Assembly: GCF_014697625.1 (NCBI RefSeq)
Contig: NZ_JACJSG010000007.1
Coordinates: forward strand, 1 to 64,000
Direction of reading: 5' to 3'
DNA: 64,000 bases
From: Anabaena azotica FACHB-119
Lineage (GTDB): Bacteria; Cyanobacteriota; Cyanobacteriia; Cyanobacteriales; Nostocaceae
The notes beneath the pieces were generated by a model. It was not told the origin of the DNA and did not search any database. It was given only the letters and a program-made list of their open reading frames with translations. This document shows positions 54,654-63,694 of this stretch, one piece after another. The number at the start of each line of letters is the position of its first letter. Within the stretch, counting starts at the first letter, position 1. A program made the translations under genes and the position numbers.

Positions 54654-56231
54654 CTACTTCGGTAAACTCTCTAAAATCTCCCGTGCTACCATAGCCATAT
54701 ATTCATCCTGATACTCAACATATATCTTTAACGCTGTCTGCAAATTAGTCCTAGCCTCTGCATAATTTTCCTCTGCTTGTGCAAGCATTCCCAATAGTCC
54801 GTAAGTGCTAGCACAAAAGTAGCGATCGCCAAATTCGATTTTGATTTCCAGGGCTTGTTGATAATAATCCCTCGCTTGGTCGTATTGGCGCAACTGTTGG
54901 TCAACCATTCCCAACTGATGGTAGGTGCTAGCACACCCATAGCGATCGCCAAATTCGATCCATATTTCCAGGGCTTGTTGATAATAATCCCTTGCCTGGT
55001 CGTATTCCCGCAAATGTTGGGCAACGATTCCCAACTGGTGGTAAGTGCTGGCATAGTTATAGCGATCGCCAAATTCGATAAAGATTTCCAGGGCTTGTTG
55101 ATAGTAATCCCTTGCTTGGTCGTATTGGCTTAAATCTTGGGCAACCATTCCCAACTGGTGGTAAATCCTAGCACACCCATAGCGATCGCCAAGTTCGATA
55201 TCTATTTCCAGGGCTTGTTGATAATAATCCCTTGCTTGGTGGAACTGTCGCATCTCCACAGATACATTACCTAAATATAACAAAGAATTGGCGACAGCAT
55301 GAAGATTTTTCTGCTTTTTAGCAATATCTAAAGCTTGTTGATGATAGCTGTTTGCACTTTCAAACTGTCGTTGCTGCTGATAGCTGTTACCCAACTGATT
55401 GATAACTTCGATTTGTAGGGAATAATCAGACAGTTTCTTAGTAATTCTCCAAGCTTTTTCTAAATATTCTCTGGCTTGAATTGGTTTGTGCTGACTTAAA
55501 TATGCTTTACCCAATTCATTTAAAATATTACAGCAATTGCGGAGATTTTCTTGACTCGGTGTTTCTCCAGTTGGATTATATTCCATCAACAAGCGATGTA
55601 ATAAATCAATACGTTCTTGTTGTTCTGGTGTGGGTAAACGTTCTATATTTGTGTCTGCATTCAGAGTATTAGCAATTGCCCTATCTCTAGTCGATTCTGT
55701 AGTTTTAAAGCGAAATAAACCTGACTTCCAAGCCCAAAAGTCAGGAGCAAATTTTGCTAACCGCGAAATCGCATAATCTGGTAAGATAAATAAAAGCGGA
55801 TGGGGTACGCTTTGACGATAGGAATCGCGGACGAAGTTTAAATCCTGTAAAACTGGGGGATAATCTCCAAAAACACCAATCGATTTTTCTAAATTGCGAA
55901 TTAATACAACAAGTTTTTTATTTGTTTCTTTGTTAATTTTGGCTAATTGCTGCACCAATTCATCCCGCAGAAATCGCAAATTCGCATCAGGAAACTCTAA
56001 AACCACAAATTGGATTTCTTGACATTGAGGATGCTGTTGCAATCCAGTAATTAATAAGTCTATATCAGGCGGAAAGTTAATTTCAATAAAACCTAAAGTA
56101 AATTTTTCGGCAAAATCGATAAATGTCACCAACTCAGCAAATTCATCTTGATTATAGGCAATAAATTTACCTATTTCGGCTTGAATTTCACGGTTGTTGT
56201 GCTGATTGGAGAGCTTGTTGGAAGAACTCAT
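54654..56231 (-). CDS. TPR protein with P-loop-less ATPase-like N-terminus
   Basis: 525 aa. The N-terminal 175 residues resemble the ATPase-like domain seen in cyanobacterial TPR proteins, ending PHPLLFILPDYAISRLAKFA and FWAWKSGLFRF, but without a P-loop. Residues about 225-520 are seven TPR-type repeats of 40 aa. Four of them (QARDYYQQALEI units) are almost identical at DNA level, with a HIP1 site every 120 bp (54822, 54942, 55062, 55182), a sign of recent expansion. The start overlaps the upstream AAA-ATPase gene by 44 bp, so both are co-translated. TPRs probably form a recognition surface for the ATPase partner. Confidence 0.88.
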   Translation of the reverse strand: MSSSNKLSNQHNNREIQAEIGKFIAYNQDEFAELVTFIDFAEKFTLGFIEINFPPDIDLLITGLQQHPQCQEIQFVVLEFPDANLRFLRDELVQQLAKINKETNKKLVVLIRNLEKSIGVFGDYPPVLQDLNFVRDSYRQSVPHPLLFILPDYAISRLAKFAPDFWAWKSGLFRFKTTESTRDRAIANTLNADTNIERLPTPEQQERIDLLHRLLMEYNPTGETPSQENLRNCCNILNELGKAYLSQHKPIQAREYLEKAWRITKKLSDYSLQIEVINQLGNSYQQQRQFESANSYHQQALDIAKKQKNLHAVANSLLYLGNVSVEMRQFHQARDYYQQALEIDIELGDRYGCARIYHQLGMVAQDLSQYDQARDYYQQALEIFIEFGDRYNYASTYHQLGIVAQHLREYDQARDYYQQALEIWIEFGDRYGCASTYHQLGMVDQQLRQYDQARDYYQQALEIKIEFGDRYFCASTYGLLGMLAQAEENYAEARTNLQTALKIYVEYQDEYMAMVAREILESLPK

Positions 56232-57534
56232 TTCGCTTCACCACCGGGTTTGGATAATTCCATCGTTTATCGCCGTTATATTCCAAAACGGAAGTATTAA
56301 ATAACATTAATTGTCCAATTTCATCTTTACTGACGTTTTTAGTTAAACAAACCTGAGCCAAATGAGGGTAATGTTCTTCAGGAATAAACCGCTCAAAACT
56401 AAATTGTTGCTGTTTAACTGCATATTCTACATCTTCGGAGATAATTTTTTCATGTTTTCTGGTTCTCGCTGTTTGACAAGCCGATCGCATCATTTGCATT
56501 AACTGACGCACATGACCACCACTGGCTTTTGCTAGTTCTAATAATTGATGACGGCTGTCAAAAATGGCATCAATATCTACCCGTTTTTCAATGACACTCG
56601 CCATTGCATCTAACCCCTTCTGATTATAATCTAAATCACATTTATGCCGGGCAAATTCATAGATATTAATCATCGGCACAATATGAGGATTACCATCAAA
56701 TTGATTCAAGGGATTTTTCGGGGAACAAAGAATTGAGATTGGTACTGTATAAATAATTGTACAATTTAATTCCTGCATCTGCGCCGCATAATCGAAAAAT
56801 AAATGTTCGGCGACGAGAGGAGGAACTCGATCCAAGTTATCGAAGATAATTAATAAACCTTTGCAATCAGGAAATTTCTGTCGCAATTTTGTGTAAGCGT
56901 CGCTTAATAACAGGTTAGTATCAGATTTGAGGCGAGATAAATCTTTTTCTAGAGTTTGCCGAATAGTTGTCTTTTGCTTGTCCGAGCCTTTAATTTGTGC
57001 CAGTAATTTAACCATTAGTTTAGCGAGAAATGGCGCTGTAGGGCTGAGAGTTGCTTCAGCTTCGACGTTGACTGATTTTTCGACACTTTGCTCGTTTTCT
57101 TGCGTAATATCTTTAAACCACAATTCAAAACTTTTTAATAGCCTTTCATCAAAAGTTAAACCTAACTTTCGTAATTCAAATTCAACTTGTTTAATGACAA
57201 TCAAATATAAATCTGTATACCGAGCATCATTAATATCTGTCTCTTCATTCGCTTCTAAATAAATAACCCGATAATTATTTTCCCAAAGACTTTGGATTTT
57301 TTTTAACTCCGTACTTTTACCACAACCGCGATGTCCGGTAAATAAAATTGTTGTAAAATCACCTGCGTCTTGAAAATCCAAAATTGTACTGACATTATCA
57401 ATAGCCGAAGTTTTCCGCACTTCCGACAGATCGACATAATACCGTTCCATTTCTGCTGGTTCAAGCGGCTCAACATTACAAGCCAAAAAAGCCGCTTTTA
57501 GAGTGTTTGCACGTGGAAAACTTGACTGAGACAT
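56188..57534 (-). CDS. AAA/STAND-type ATPase coupled to a TPR protein
   Basis: 448 aa. Walker A (LFTGHRGCGKSTELK, about 64-78) and Walker B (LLIIFDNLDRV, about 225) are intact. Arg-rich sensor helices follow (SGGHVRQLMQMMRSACQTAR). The C-terminal 80 residues contain a winged-helix-like element (VSKDEIGQLMLFNTSVLEYN). This ORC/STAND-like layout without its own sensor domain suggests that the partner TPR gene, overlapping by 44 bp, supplies target recognition. Split ATPase-TPR pairs are candidates for conflict or signalling systems; no effector nuclease is visible in the pair. Confidence 0.85.
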   Translation of the reverse strand: MSQSSFPRANTLKAAFLACNVEPLEPAEMERYYVDLSEVRKTSAIDNVSTILDFQDAGDFTTILFTGHRGCGKSTELKKIQSLWENNYRVIYLEANEETDINDARYTDLYLIVIKQVEFELRKLGLTFDERLLKSFELWFKDITQENEQSVEKSVNVEAEATLSPTAPFLAKLMVKLLAQIKGSDKQKTTIRQTLEKDLSRLKSDTNLLLSDAYTKLRQKFPDCKGLLIIFDNLDRVPPLVAEHLFFDYAAQMQELNCTIIYTVPISILCSPKNPLNQFDGNPHIVPMINIYEFARHKCDLDYNQKGLDAMASVIEKRVDIDAIFDSRHQLLELAKASGGHVRQLMQMMRSACQTARTRKHEKIISEDVEYAVKQQQFSFERFIPEEHYPHLAQVCLTKNVSKDEIGQLMLFNTSVLEYNGDKRWNYPNPVVKRNEFFQQALQSAQQP

Positions 57535-57600
57535 TCTTTTGGGAAGAGAGAAATCACCAATTCCTCAATTTTAAGCGATCGCCCATCAAATTTAGCAAGT

Positions 57601-57723
57601 ACAAGGGTGTGAGGGTGTGAGGGGTGTAAAGGTTTTGAACACATAAACCCCTGTACCCCTATCCCCCTAAACCCCTAAACCCCTACACCCAGTCTCCACA
57701 GACAATCTTGGTGCGTAAGTCCT
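57601..57723. mobile_element. Partial AGGACTTACGCA MITE, minisatellite core
   Basis: GGTGTGAGGG and CCCCTAAACC units followed by TGCGTAAGTCCT at the right. The left terminus is lost at the edge of the HIP1-containing leader of the ATPase gene. Between 57725 and 57984 two degenerate CTATCG...GTATATTATA repeats (57767, 57810) may belong to the next promoter. Confidence 0.75.
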
Positions 57724-57984
57724 AATTAATCTCCCACAACAAGATAATGTATAAATGTCACTAAACCTATCGGTAAAGTGTATATTATATTTTAATCACC
57801 TATAAGTCTATCGAAAAACCGTATATTATAAATAAAGTGTAAAAACCAGGAACAATAAAAAGCAGTTTCAGAAGAATATCTGTGATATTTGCTGGTGAAT
57901 GGTGCTTTTGCTGAAATAGCTACATAAAGCTTATTCAGAAATCATTTTGCTGCTTGAGAGATTAAATTATAGCCAGGAGTGAAT

Positions 57985-58455
57985 GTGAATAACGCCATAC
58001 GTATCAACGAACAATTAACGACAACAGGACAAATTATCCCCACCCAGTTAGAACAAGCAATTGAAGAAGGGTTTAAGTCGGTATTGAATTTGCGATCGCC
58101 TGATGAGTTAGGATTTCGTAAAGATGAGCAACAAGTAGCAGAAGCCTTGGGACTACATTATGTCAACGTTCCCCTGAAACTAGAAGGTTTTAACGAAGAA
58201 CTGATCACTAAAATTTTGACAACATTAGAAACTCTACCTAAACCCGCCATTGTGCATTGTGCTGCTGGGATGCGTTCTACAGGAATTGCACTTTTGAGCA
58301 TTGCTATCAAAGAGGGACTAACACCAGAACAAACCCTAGCCAAAGCGCGGAGTCTTGGTTTTAGCTTCTTAGAACATACTGGTATCAGTCCCCGCATCAA
58401 ACAACAATTTGTAGATTATGTCAATAAACACGCCAAGATTGCTGTATCAGTGTGA
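57985..58455 (+). CDS. DUF442/beta-lactamase-hydrolase-like phosphatase
   Basis: About 156 aa; GTG 57985 is favoured because AGGAG lies five bases before it (57979 is the alternative). Tyrosine-phosphatase-like fold: NEQLTTTGQIIPTQLEQAIE opening, then the catalytic CxxxxxR loop IVHCAAGMRSTGIA. The family is often fused or linked to sulfur-transfer or metallo-beta-lactamase proteins. It might act on phospho- or persulfide substrates. No such partner is adjacent; a gluconokinase gene follows 138 bp on. Confidence 0.85.
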   Translation: MNNAIRINEQLTTTGQIIPTQLEQAIEEGFKSVLNLRSPDELGFRKDEQQVAEALGLHYVNVPLKLEGFNEELITKILTTLETLPKPAIVHCAAGMRSTGIALLSIAIKEGLTPEQTLAKARSLGFSFLEHTGISPRIKQQFVDYVNKHAKIAVSV

Positions 58456-58593
58456 GGATATGTAACAGGGAACAGGTAAGAGGACTTTTCAAGTTCGTAG
58501 TAAAGGCTTTAGCCTTTTATTGAGGACTAAAGTCCTCTCTTCGAGACGCTACGCGAAGACTACAAACCTTGAATAACTTACCCTGTTCTACTT

Positions 58594-59076
58594 ATGGTCA
58601 TTATTATCATGGGTGTATCCGGTTCTGGTAAAACCACCATCGGACAAATGTTAGCTGAATCTTTACACTGGGAATTTCAAGATGCTGACAGTTTCCACCC
58701 AATAGATAATATTGAGAAAATGCGACATGGTATTCCCCTGAATGATGTGGATAGAATACCTTGGTTACAAAGTTTGCAAATAGCTATTAGCAATTGGCTA
58801 CAAGAAAATAGAAATGTGGTTTTAGCTTGTTCTGCACTTAAAGCCAGCTATCGGCAATATTTAGTATTAAATAGCGATGTTAAACTAGTCTATTTACATG
58901 GGTCATTTGAACTGATTAAAAACCGACTCCAAAAGCGGCAAAATCATTTTATGGGTGTAGAACTGCTGACAAGTCAATTTGAATCACTTGAGGAGCCAGA
59001 TAATGTTATCCGTGTAGATATTTCCCAGTCTCCTCAAGTTATTATACAGGATATTAAAAAGGTTTTAGAGGTTTAG
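58594..59076 (+). CDS. gntK: Gluconokinase
   Basis: 160 aa, typical length. P-loop GVSGSGKTT (7-15), then DADSFHPIDNIEKMRHGIPL with NDVDRIPWL, the gluconate-site signature, and the adenine region SALKASYRQYL. It phosphorylates gluconate to 6-phosphogluconate for the pentose phosphate pathway in the cytoplasm. All catalytic residues are in place. An upstream hairpin (58495-58565) repeats the GGACTAAAGTCC palindrome seen at 5718. Confidence 0.92.
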   Translation: MVIIIMGVSGSGKTTIGQMLAESLHWEFQDADSFHPIDNIEKMRHGIPLNDVDRIPWLQSLQIAISNWLQENRNVVLACSALKASYRQYLVLNSDVKLVYLHGSFELIKNRLQKRQNHFMGVELLTSQFESLEEPDNVIRVDISQSPQVIIQDIKKVLEV

Positions 59077-59167
59077 GATGTATAGCAGTCGTCTGATAGG
59101 TTAGGACATCATACAATTTTAAAACCTTTATTTTCAAAGGCTTTTAGCCCTGTAACCTGTCACCTAT

Positions 59168-59313
59168 CTGACTTTTCACGGGATCTGGAAGACCTCTCTC
59201 CAAACCTCTCTCCTACAAGGAGAGAGGCTTTGATTTCTCCCCCTTCCCTACTAGGGAAGGGGGCTGGGGGGTTAGGTCTGTCGTTAGCTTTTCCACATGA
59301 CGTGAAAAGTCAG
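59168..59313. mobile_element. 146-bp MITE, CTGACTTTTCACG family
   Basis: Almost identical to the copy at 4028-4173. A 9-bp direct repeat GTCACCTAT flanks it (59159-59167, 59314-59322). It inserted in a CACCTGT-type repeat. The ORF inside is not a gene. Confidence 0.93.
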
Positions 59314-59374
59314 GTCACCTATCACCTGTCACCTGCTATATTTAATTTACCAATAATGGCAAATTTAACCCTTC

Positions 59375-61003
59375 TTAAAATTGAATGTATCCTTGCCATT
59401 TTTCTATCATTTTTTGACTAACTCCAGGTATTTTATCCAAGTCTTGTGTTGATGTGAATTTTCGCTGTTGACGAGCGATAATGATTTTTTGTGCTAGTTT
59501 TTTACCAACACCGGGTAAAGTTTCCAATTCTGTCGAACTGGCTGTATTTATATTGACTACTTTAGGTGTGGCGAGTTCTGCGGAAGTCGGACTTTTAATT
59601 TGCTTACATTGTTTTTGTTCTTTTTTAATTTTAGCTTGGACTTTTGTTGGTACACCAACTTGAGCGTTAGCATACATCCTAGTAAACTCACGCTCATAAT
59701 GAGCAGCAATTACAGGATTATTAATTACTATCAGAGTCTCATCATTGCCGAAATTTGCTGTATCAGACCAGTTGTGTGAACCTGTAATTACTGTTTCATT
59801 ATCAATGAGTCCAAACTTGTGGTGTAGGATATCACCTTGAGGTAAATTAGCTACACCAACTGTAGTAACTGGATTAGACCAAGGTCGATTGTTAATTTCA
59901 TATTGACATTTATTACTCAACGCAACTCCCATCATATCTAACCCTTCGCTGTAATAACGATAAGCGAATTGTCTATCAATCAACGCCCTAATTGAGATAT
60001 TTTGTTGATGAAGTTGTTCTAGACTATTAGCAAGACGTTGTTCGGAGAAAACAAATAACGCCATATCAATAGATTTTTTGGCTGAATTTAAAGTTTTCTC
60101 AATTAAGCCATTACTACTTTGACTCCAAGGTGAGGTAGGTGATGTTGGCGAAAAATGCACAGTAATTTTATTATCACCTAAAATAATTGTTTTAGGAGAA
60201 CGCACGGGTTTTTGGATACCAAATTTACTATCTGGTTTACCTCCAGGCCCATCACCCCACATCAGATTAAATTCTTCTGTGAATAAAGTTGCTAATTCTG
60301 GGCTATCGATGTGTAGGAGATTGTTAGCATTTCCTAAACTATTGGGATTGGTGAAATCACCAAAAACATCACTTAAGGTAAAATTAGCTGAGGTGACAAT
60401 TACTATACGATTGTCTACAATCACAAACTTATGGTGCATTAATGCACTACCTGCTGAACCATCAGCTTGATCATCTATCCAAGGGATTTTGGCATTTCGT
60501 AAAATCATCAGTGCATCTTGCTGATTGATTTCTTCTGGACTGAGTTTGTTGTCTTGGTTCAGGTCGATAAATTTAAAGTATTCTTGATATCTTGCCTTTT
60601 CTCTGGAAGCGAATTTCTTAACTTCATCTGATGTGAAGCTACTCACAGGACGACTATAGGTATTTTCTAAGATTACTCTAACTTTGATCCCCGCTTTTTG
60701 TTTATCTCTGAGGGCTTGGGCAATTCTGGGTAAACGTAATTCTTGGACTGCTACATCGACAGTAGATTTAGCTTGAGAAATAGCATCAATAATCTGCTGT
60801 TCTAGATTATCTCCCAGTCGAGTTTGCTGACGATAAGGTTCTTGATATTTTGAGGATTCGGACTGATTAAAGTAAACTTTCACAAATACGTCTTGCGGTA
60901 ATGGTGCAGGACGATTATTGTGAGATTGGACTTTTTGACAAGCGGCGATCGCAATTATCAAAAAAAAGCACCAAAAATTCCTCAACCTGGAAAAAATCTG
61001 CAC
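59375..61003 (-). CDS. Secreted lipoprotein with two PLD motifs, an EF-hand and a helix-hairpin-helix end
   Basis: 542 aa. A lipobox (FLIIAIAACQK, Cys about 22) anchors it outside the cytoplasm. Two phospholipase-D motifs are complete: MHHKFVIVDNRIVIVTSANF and LHHKFGLIDNETVITGSHNW. Between the start and the first motif an EF-hand-like loop is inserted (FKFIDLNQDNKLSPEE), suggesting Ca2+ dependence. The last 65 residues are a ComEA-type helix-hairpin-helix DNA-binding domain (VNINTASSTELETLPGVGKK). It is probably a surface nuclease acting on external DNA; phospholipase action is the alternative. Confidence 0.9.
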   Translation of the reverse strand: MQIFSRLRNFWCFFLIIAIAACQKVQSHNNRPAPLPQDVFVKVYFNQSESSKYQEPYRQQTRLGDNLEQQIIDAISQAKSTVDVAVQELRLPRIAQALRDKQKAGIKVRVILENTYSRPVSSFTSDEVKKFASREKARYQEYFKFIDLNQDNKLSPEEINQQDALMILRNAKIPWIDDQADGSAGSALMHHKFVIVDNRIVIVTSANFTLSDVFGDFTNPNSLGNANNLLHIDSPELATLFTEEFNLMWGDGPGGKPDSKFGIQKPVRSPKTIILGDNKITVHFSPTSPTSPWSQSSNGLIEKTLNSAKKSIDMALFVFSEQRLANSLEQLHQQNISIRALIDRQFAYRYYSEGLDMMGVALSNKCQYEINNRPWSNPVTTVGVANLPQGDILHHKFGLIDNETVITGSHNWSDTANFGNDETLIVINNPVIAAHYEREFTRMYANAQVGVPTKVQAKIKKEQKQCKQIKSPTSAELATPKVVNINTASSTELETLPGVGKKLAQKIIIARQQRKFTSTQDLDKIPGVSQKMIEKWQGYIQF

Positions 61004-61063
61004 GGTAATCTGTTAAAAGTGAAATGGGAGTGAACAGATATATAATTCCCAAATTGGTCATTG

Positions 61064-61110
61064 GTCAATAGTCAACAGTCAATAGTCAATAGTCAATAGT
61101 CAACAGTCAA
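61064..61110. repeat. Heptamer repeats TCAATAG / TCAACAG
   Basis: Six to seven units of TCAATAG or TCAACAG just upstream of the cysteine desulfurase gene, in the same class as the repeats at 1 and 18566. Confidence 0.9.
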
Positions 61111-61147
61111 AGCTGCTCCCTTATCTTCCCCAGTCCCAAGCCCGCAT

Positions 61148-62314
61148 ATGCAAATATACTTAGATTACAGTGCTACTACCCCCACTCGACAAGAAGCGAT
61201 CGCAGCTATGCAAGCAGTCCTCACTCAACAGTGGGGAAACCCTTCTAGTTTGCATGAATGGGGACAAAGGGCGGCTACTGTAGTAGAACAAGCTAGGGTA
61301 CAGGTGGCTGGGTTAATTAATGCTGATCCAGAATCGCTGATTTTTACCTCTGGTGGTACAGAAGCCGACAATTTGGCAATTATGGGTGTGGTGCAAATGC
61401 AGACTGTACCACAACATATAATTATTTCCAGTGTGGAACATTCCGCAGTTACCGAACCCGCAAATTTACTAGAGAAGTGGGGTTGGGAAGTAACCCGCTT
61501 GGCTGTAGATCATCAAGGTAGAGTCAACCCCCAAGATTTAAAAGCAGCGTTACGCCATAACACTGTTTTAGTTTCCATTATCTACGGACAAAGTGAGATT
61601 GGCACTATCCAACCCATTGCCGAGTTAGGTAAAATAGCTCACCAGCATGGCGCATTATTCCATACCGATGCAGTGCAAGCGGCGGGAAGATTATCTATAG
61701 ATGTGCAGCAACTAAGCGTAGATTTACTCAGCCTTTCCAGCCATAAGTTATACGGGCCGCAAGGTATCGGAGCGCTATATATACGTCCTGGTGTGGAATT
61801 GAAGCCTTTGTTGGGCGGTGGGGGACAAGAAAGGGGACTGCGTTCTGGTACGCAAGCAGTACCAATTATCGCTGGTTTTGGTGTCGCCGCCGAACTCGCA
61901 ACGGAGGAACTAGCAACAGAAACACCTCGTTTAATTAAATTACGCGATCGCCTGTTTACGCAATTAGCAGATGTCCCCGGTTTAATTCCCACAGGCGACA
62001 GAGAAAACCGCCTACCCCACCATGTCAGTTTCTACCTCGCACAAGCCGACGGCGAAAAACTCAGTGGGAAAACCTTGGTACGTCAATTAAATCTCGCAGG
62101 TATTGGTATCAGTGCCGGCGCTGCTTGCCATAGTGGTAAACTTAGCCCCAGTCCCATATTATTAGCGATGGGTTATTCTGCAAAAGCCGCTATGGGAGGA
62201 ATCAGGTTAACGTTAGGGCGTGACACCACAGAAGCCGATATTGATTGGACAGCGATGGTAGTAAAGCAAGTTTTGCAGAGGCTGATACCAGGAGAATTAT
62301 TAGTTAGTTATTAG
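61148..62314 (+). CDS. Cysteine desulfurase (NifS/IscS family)
   Basis: 388 aa. Opens IYLDYSATTPTRQEAIAAM. The PLP Lys lies in LLSLSSHKLYGPQGIGALY (about 204), preceded by HTDAVQAAG. The persulfide Cys lies in ISAGAACHSGKLSPS (about 329) on a loop of the NifS/IscS length. It takes sulfur from cysteine for Fe-S clusters or other sulfur carriers in the cytosol. It is a single gene without iscU or nifU beside it, so the exact pathway is open; several paralogues are usual in Nostoc. Confidence 0.92.
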   Translation: MQIYLDYSATTPTRQEAIAAMQAVLTQQWGNPSSLHEWGQRAATVVEQARVQVAGLINADPESLIFTSGGTEADNLAIMGVVQMQTVPQHIIISSVEHSAVTEPANLLEKWGWEVTRLAVDHQGRVNPQDLKAALRHNTVLVSIIYGQSEIGTIQPIAELGKIAHQHGALFHTDAVQAAGRLSIDVQQLSVDLLSLSSHKLYGPQGIGALYIRPGVELKPLLGGGGQERGLRSGTQAVPIIAGFGVAAELATEELATETPRLIKLRDRLFTQLADVPGLIPTGDRENRLPHHVSFYLAQADGEKLSGKTLVRQLNLAGIGISAGAACHSGKLSPSPILLAMGYSAKAAMGGIRLTLGRDTTEADIDWTAMVVKQVLQRLIPGELLVSY

Positions 62315-62345
62315 TCAAGGATATTCTGCAACACAGGTTTTATAT

Positions 62346-62376
62346 GTGACTCATAGTCCGTAGACATATAGTCTAC
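62346..62376 (+). promoter_or_regulatory. C-protein operator (C-box) of the restriction-modification locus
   Basis: Two similar sites, GACTCATAGTC (62348-62358) and GACATATAGTC (62363-62373), are spaced 15 bp centre to centre with the CCGT type linker. This matches the operator of R-M controller proteins (GACTTATAGTC pairs). It lies 40 bp upstream of the controller gene start, where such proteins activate then repress their own transcription. Confidence 0.78.
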
Positions 62377-62415
62377 ATCATCTCATTATATCCACAGGCA
62401 TCTGGTGGGTAGAAT

Positions 62416-62658
62416 ATGCAGGAAGCTAAAACACTCTCTTTGTTTGGCGCACATATTAAAAGAATTAGGGTGACAAAAGGTTATAGCCAAGAACAACTTG
62501 CTGCTTTTGCTGGGTTGGATCGAACTTATATAAGTGGTATAGAAAGAGGGCAACGAAATATTAGCTTGATGAATTTGGTTAAATTGGCTAAAGCTTTAGA
62601 AGTTCCCGCCAAGCAACTTTTAGATTTTGATATGGACGAGGACGATGGACAGCAATGA
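62416..62658 (+). CDS. XRE-family controller (C) protein of the R-M system
   Basis: 80 aa, the standard C-protein size. Helix-turn-helix: IKRIRVTKGYSQEQLAAFAG and DRTYISGIERGQRNISLMNL. It binds as a dimer to the double C-box just upstream and delays then activates the restriction gene until methylation is in place. The restriction gene starts inside its last codons (62645), so the two are translated together. Confidence 0.9.
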   Translation: MQEAKTLSLFGAHIKRIRVTKGYSQEQLAAFAGLDRTYISGIERGQRNISLMNLVKLAKALEVPAKQLLDFDMDEDDGQQ

Positions 62659-63694
62659 AATCAATTTTTTAGAAGCAATTGCTGATAGCTATGGAATAGA
62701 TAAAAATTCTGTAATCTTTAAGTACATTGAACGCAAAACAAGAGCTTCTGAAAGAGGAAGTAAGGCTAGACGTTCTTTAGGTAATTTATATGCTCTTTAT
62801 GTCTTAGCTCAAGATTATATCAATGAAAATTTTGAGGGTTCAAGTTTCACAGAACTAATGCAACGAATGAAAGCCATGCCATTTGGTGCAAAATTACAAA
62901 ATCACCCTCTGGATAATCGGCTGAATGATGAAGTCAAACGGCAATACAAAGTCAGTGACAATATGCTTCCCGTACAACCTGCGAATCTTGGAGACGGGAG
63001 AAAAGCTAGAAAAATATCCGTTGATTTATTAAGCGAACATAACATGAATCCTAGCTCTTGCGCTAGTTTCATTGTGGATGCTATAGATAGTTATATCACT
63101 ATTATTGATAGTAATCAAACTGCCTATTTAAACCAGATTGAGGCTGCTAATACTGATTTAGAAATTGCTGAATTAATTGCAGAGGCATTTGCATACAATT
63201 CAGACGCTAGACTATTTGAAATTATTTCCTTTGGATTGCTTTATTTACACTTTGCAAAGACAACAGTTTCTTTTTCTATAGACGGTAAAAACTTTTCACA
63301 ACAGTTAACCCTGTATCGTACAGGGCGAACAAACGCAAATGATGGGGGAATCGATTTTGTCTTAAAACCATTGGGTAATTTCTTTCAAGTAACTGAAACA
63401 TTAGACTTTAAAAAATACTTTCTAGATTTTGAGAAAATAAATCGTTTCCCCATGAGCTTTGTCATCAAAACTAATTTAACACAAAAAGAAGTAAGGGATA
63501 AAATCAAAAAAGATGCAGTTCAGCTATATAGCGTTGAACAGGTCGAGGTATATATGAATTTGTTTGAGGAAATCTACACCTTAAATGAATTGAGGAATAT
63601 TCTTGACCAGATTAAAGAATCTCATGATTCAATTTCTCAATTGAAGGAAATTGTTGTTCAATGCTTCAAGCTGGAATATGGGTTATTAGATTAA
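62645..63694 (+). CDS. Putative type II restriction endonuclease
   Basis: 349 aa from ATG 62645, which overlaps the C-protein gene by 14 bp. No named family was recognised with certainty. GRTNANDGGIDFVLKPLGNF followed by FQVTET resembles a PD-(D/E)xK core (Asp in GGID, then xVTE). Position between a C protein and a convergent DNA methyltransferase strongly supports a restriction enzyme. It overlaps the end of the methyltransferase gene by 9 bp on the other strand. The recognition site cannot be read from the sequence. Confidence 0.75.
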   Translation: MDSNEINFLEAIADSYGIDKNSVIFKYIERKTRASERGSKARRSLGNLYALYVLAQDYINENFEGSSFTELMQRMKAMPFGAKLQNHPLDNRLNDEVKRQYKVSDNMLPVQPANLGDGRKARKISVDLLSEHNMNPSSCASFIVDAIDSYITIIDSNQTAYLNQIEAANTDLEIAELIAEAFAYNSDARLFEIISFGLLYLHFAKTTVSFSIDGKNFSQQLTLYRTGRTNANDGGIDFVLKPLGNFFQVTETLDFKKYFLDFEKINRFPMSFVIKTNLTQKEVRDKIKKDAVQLYSVEQVEVYMNLFEEIYTLNELRNILDQIKESHDSISQLKEIVVQCFKLEYGLLD

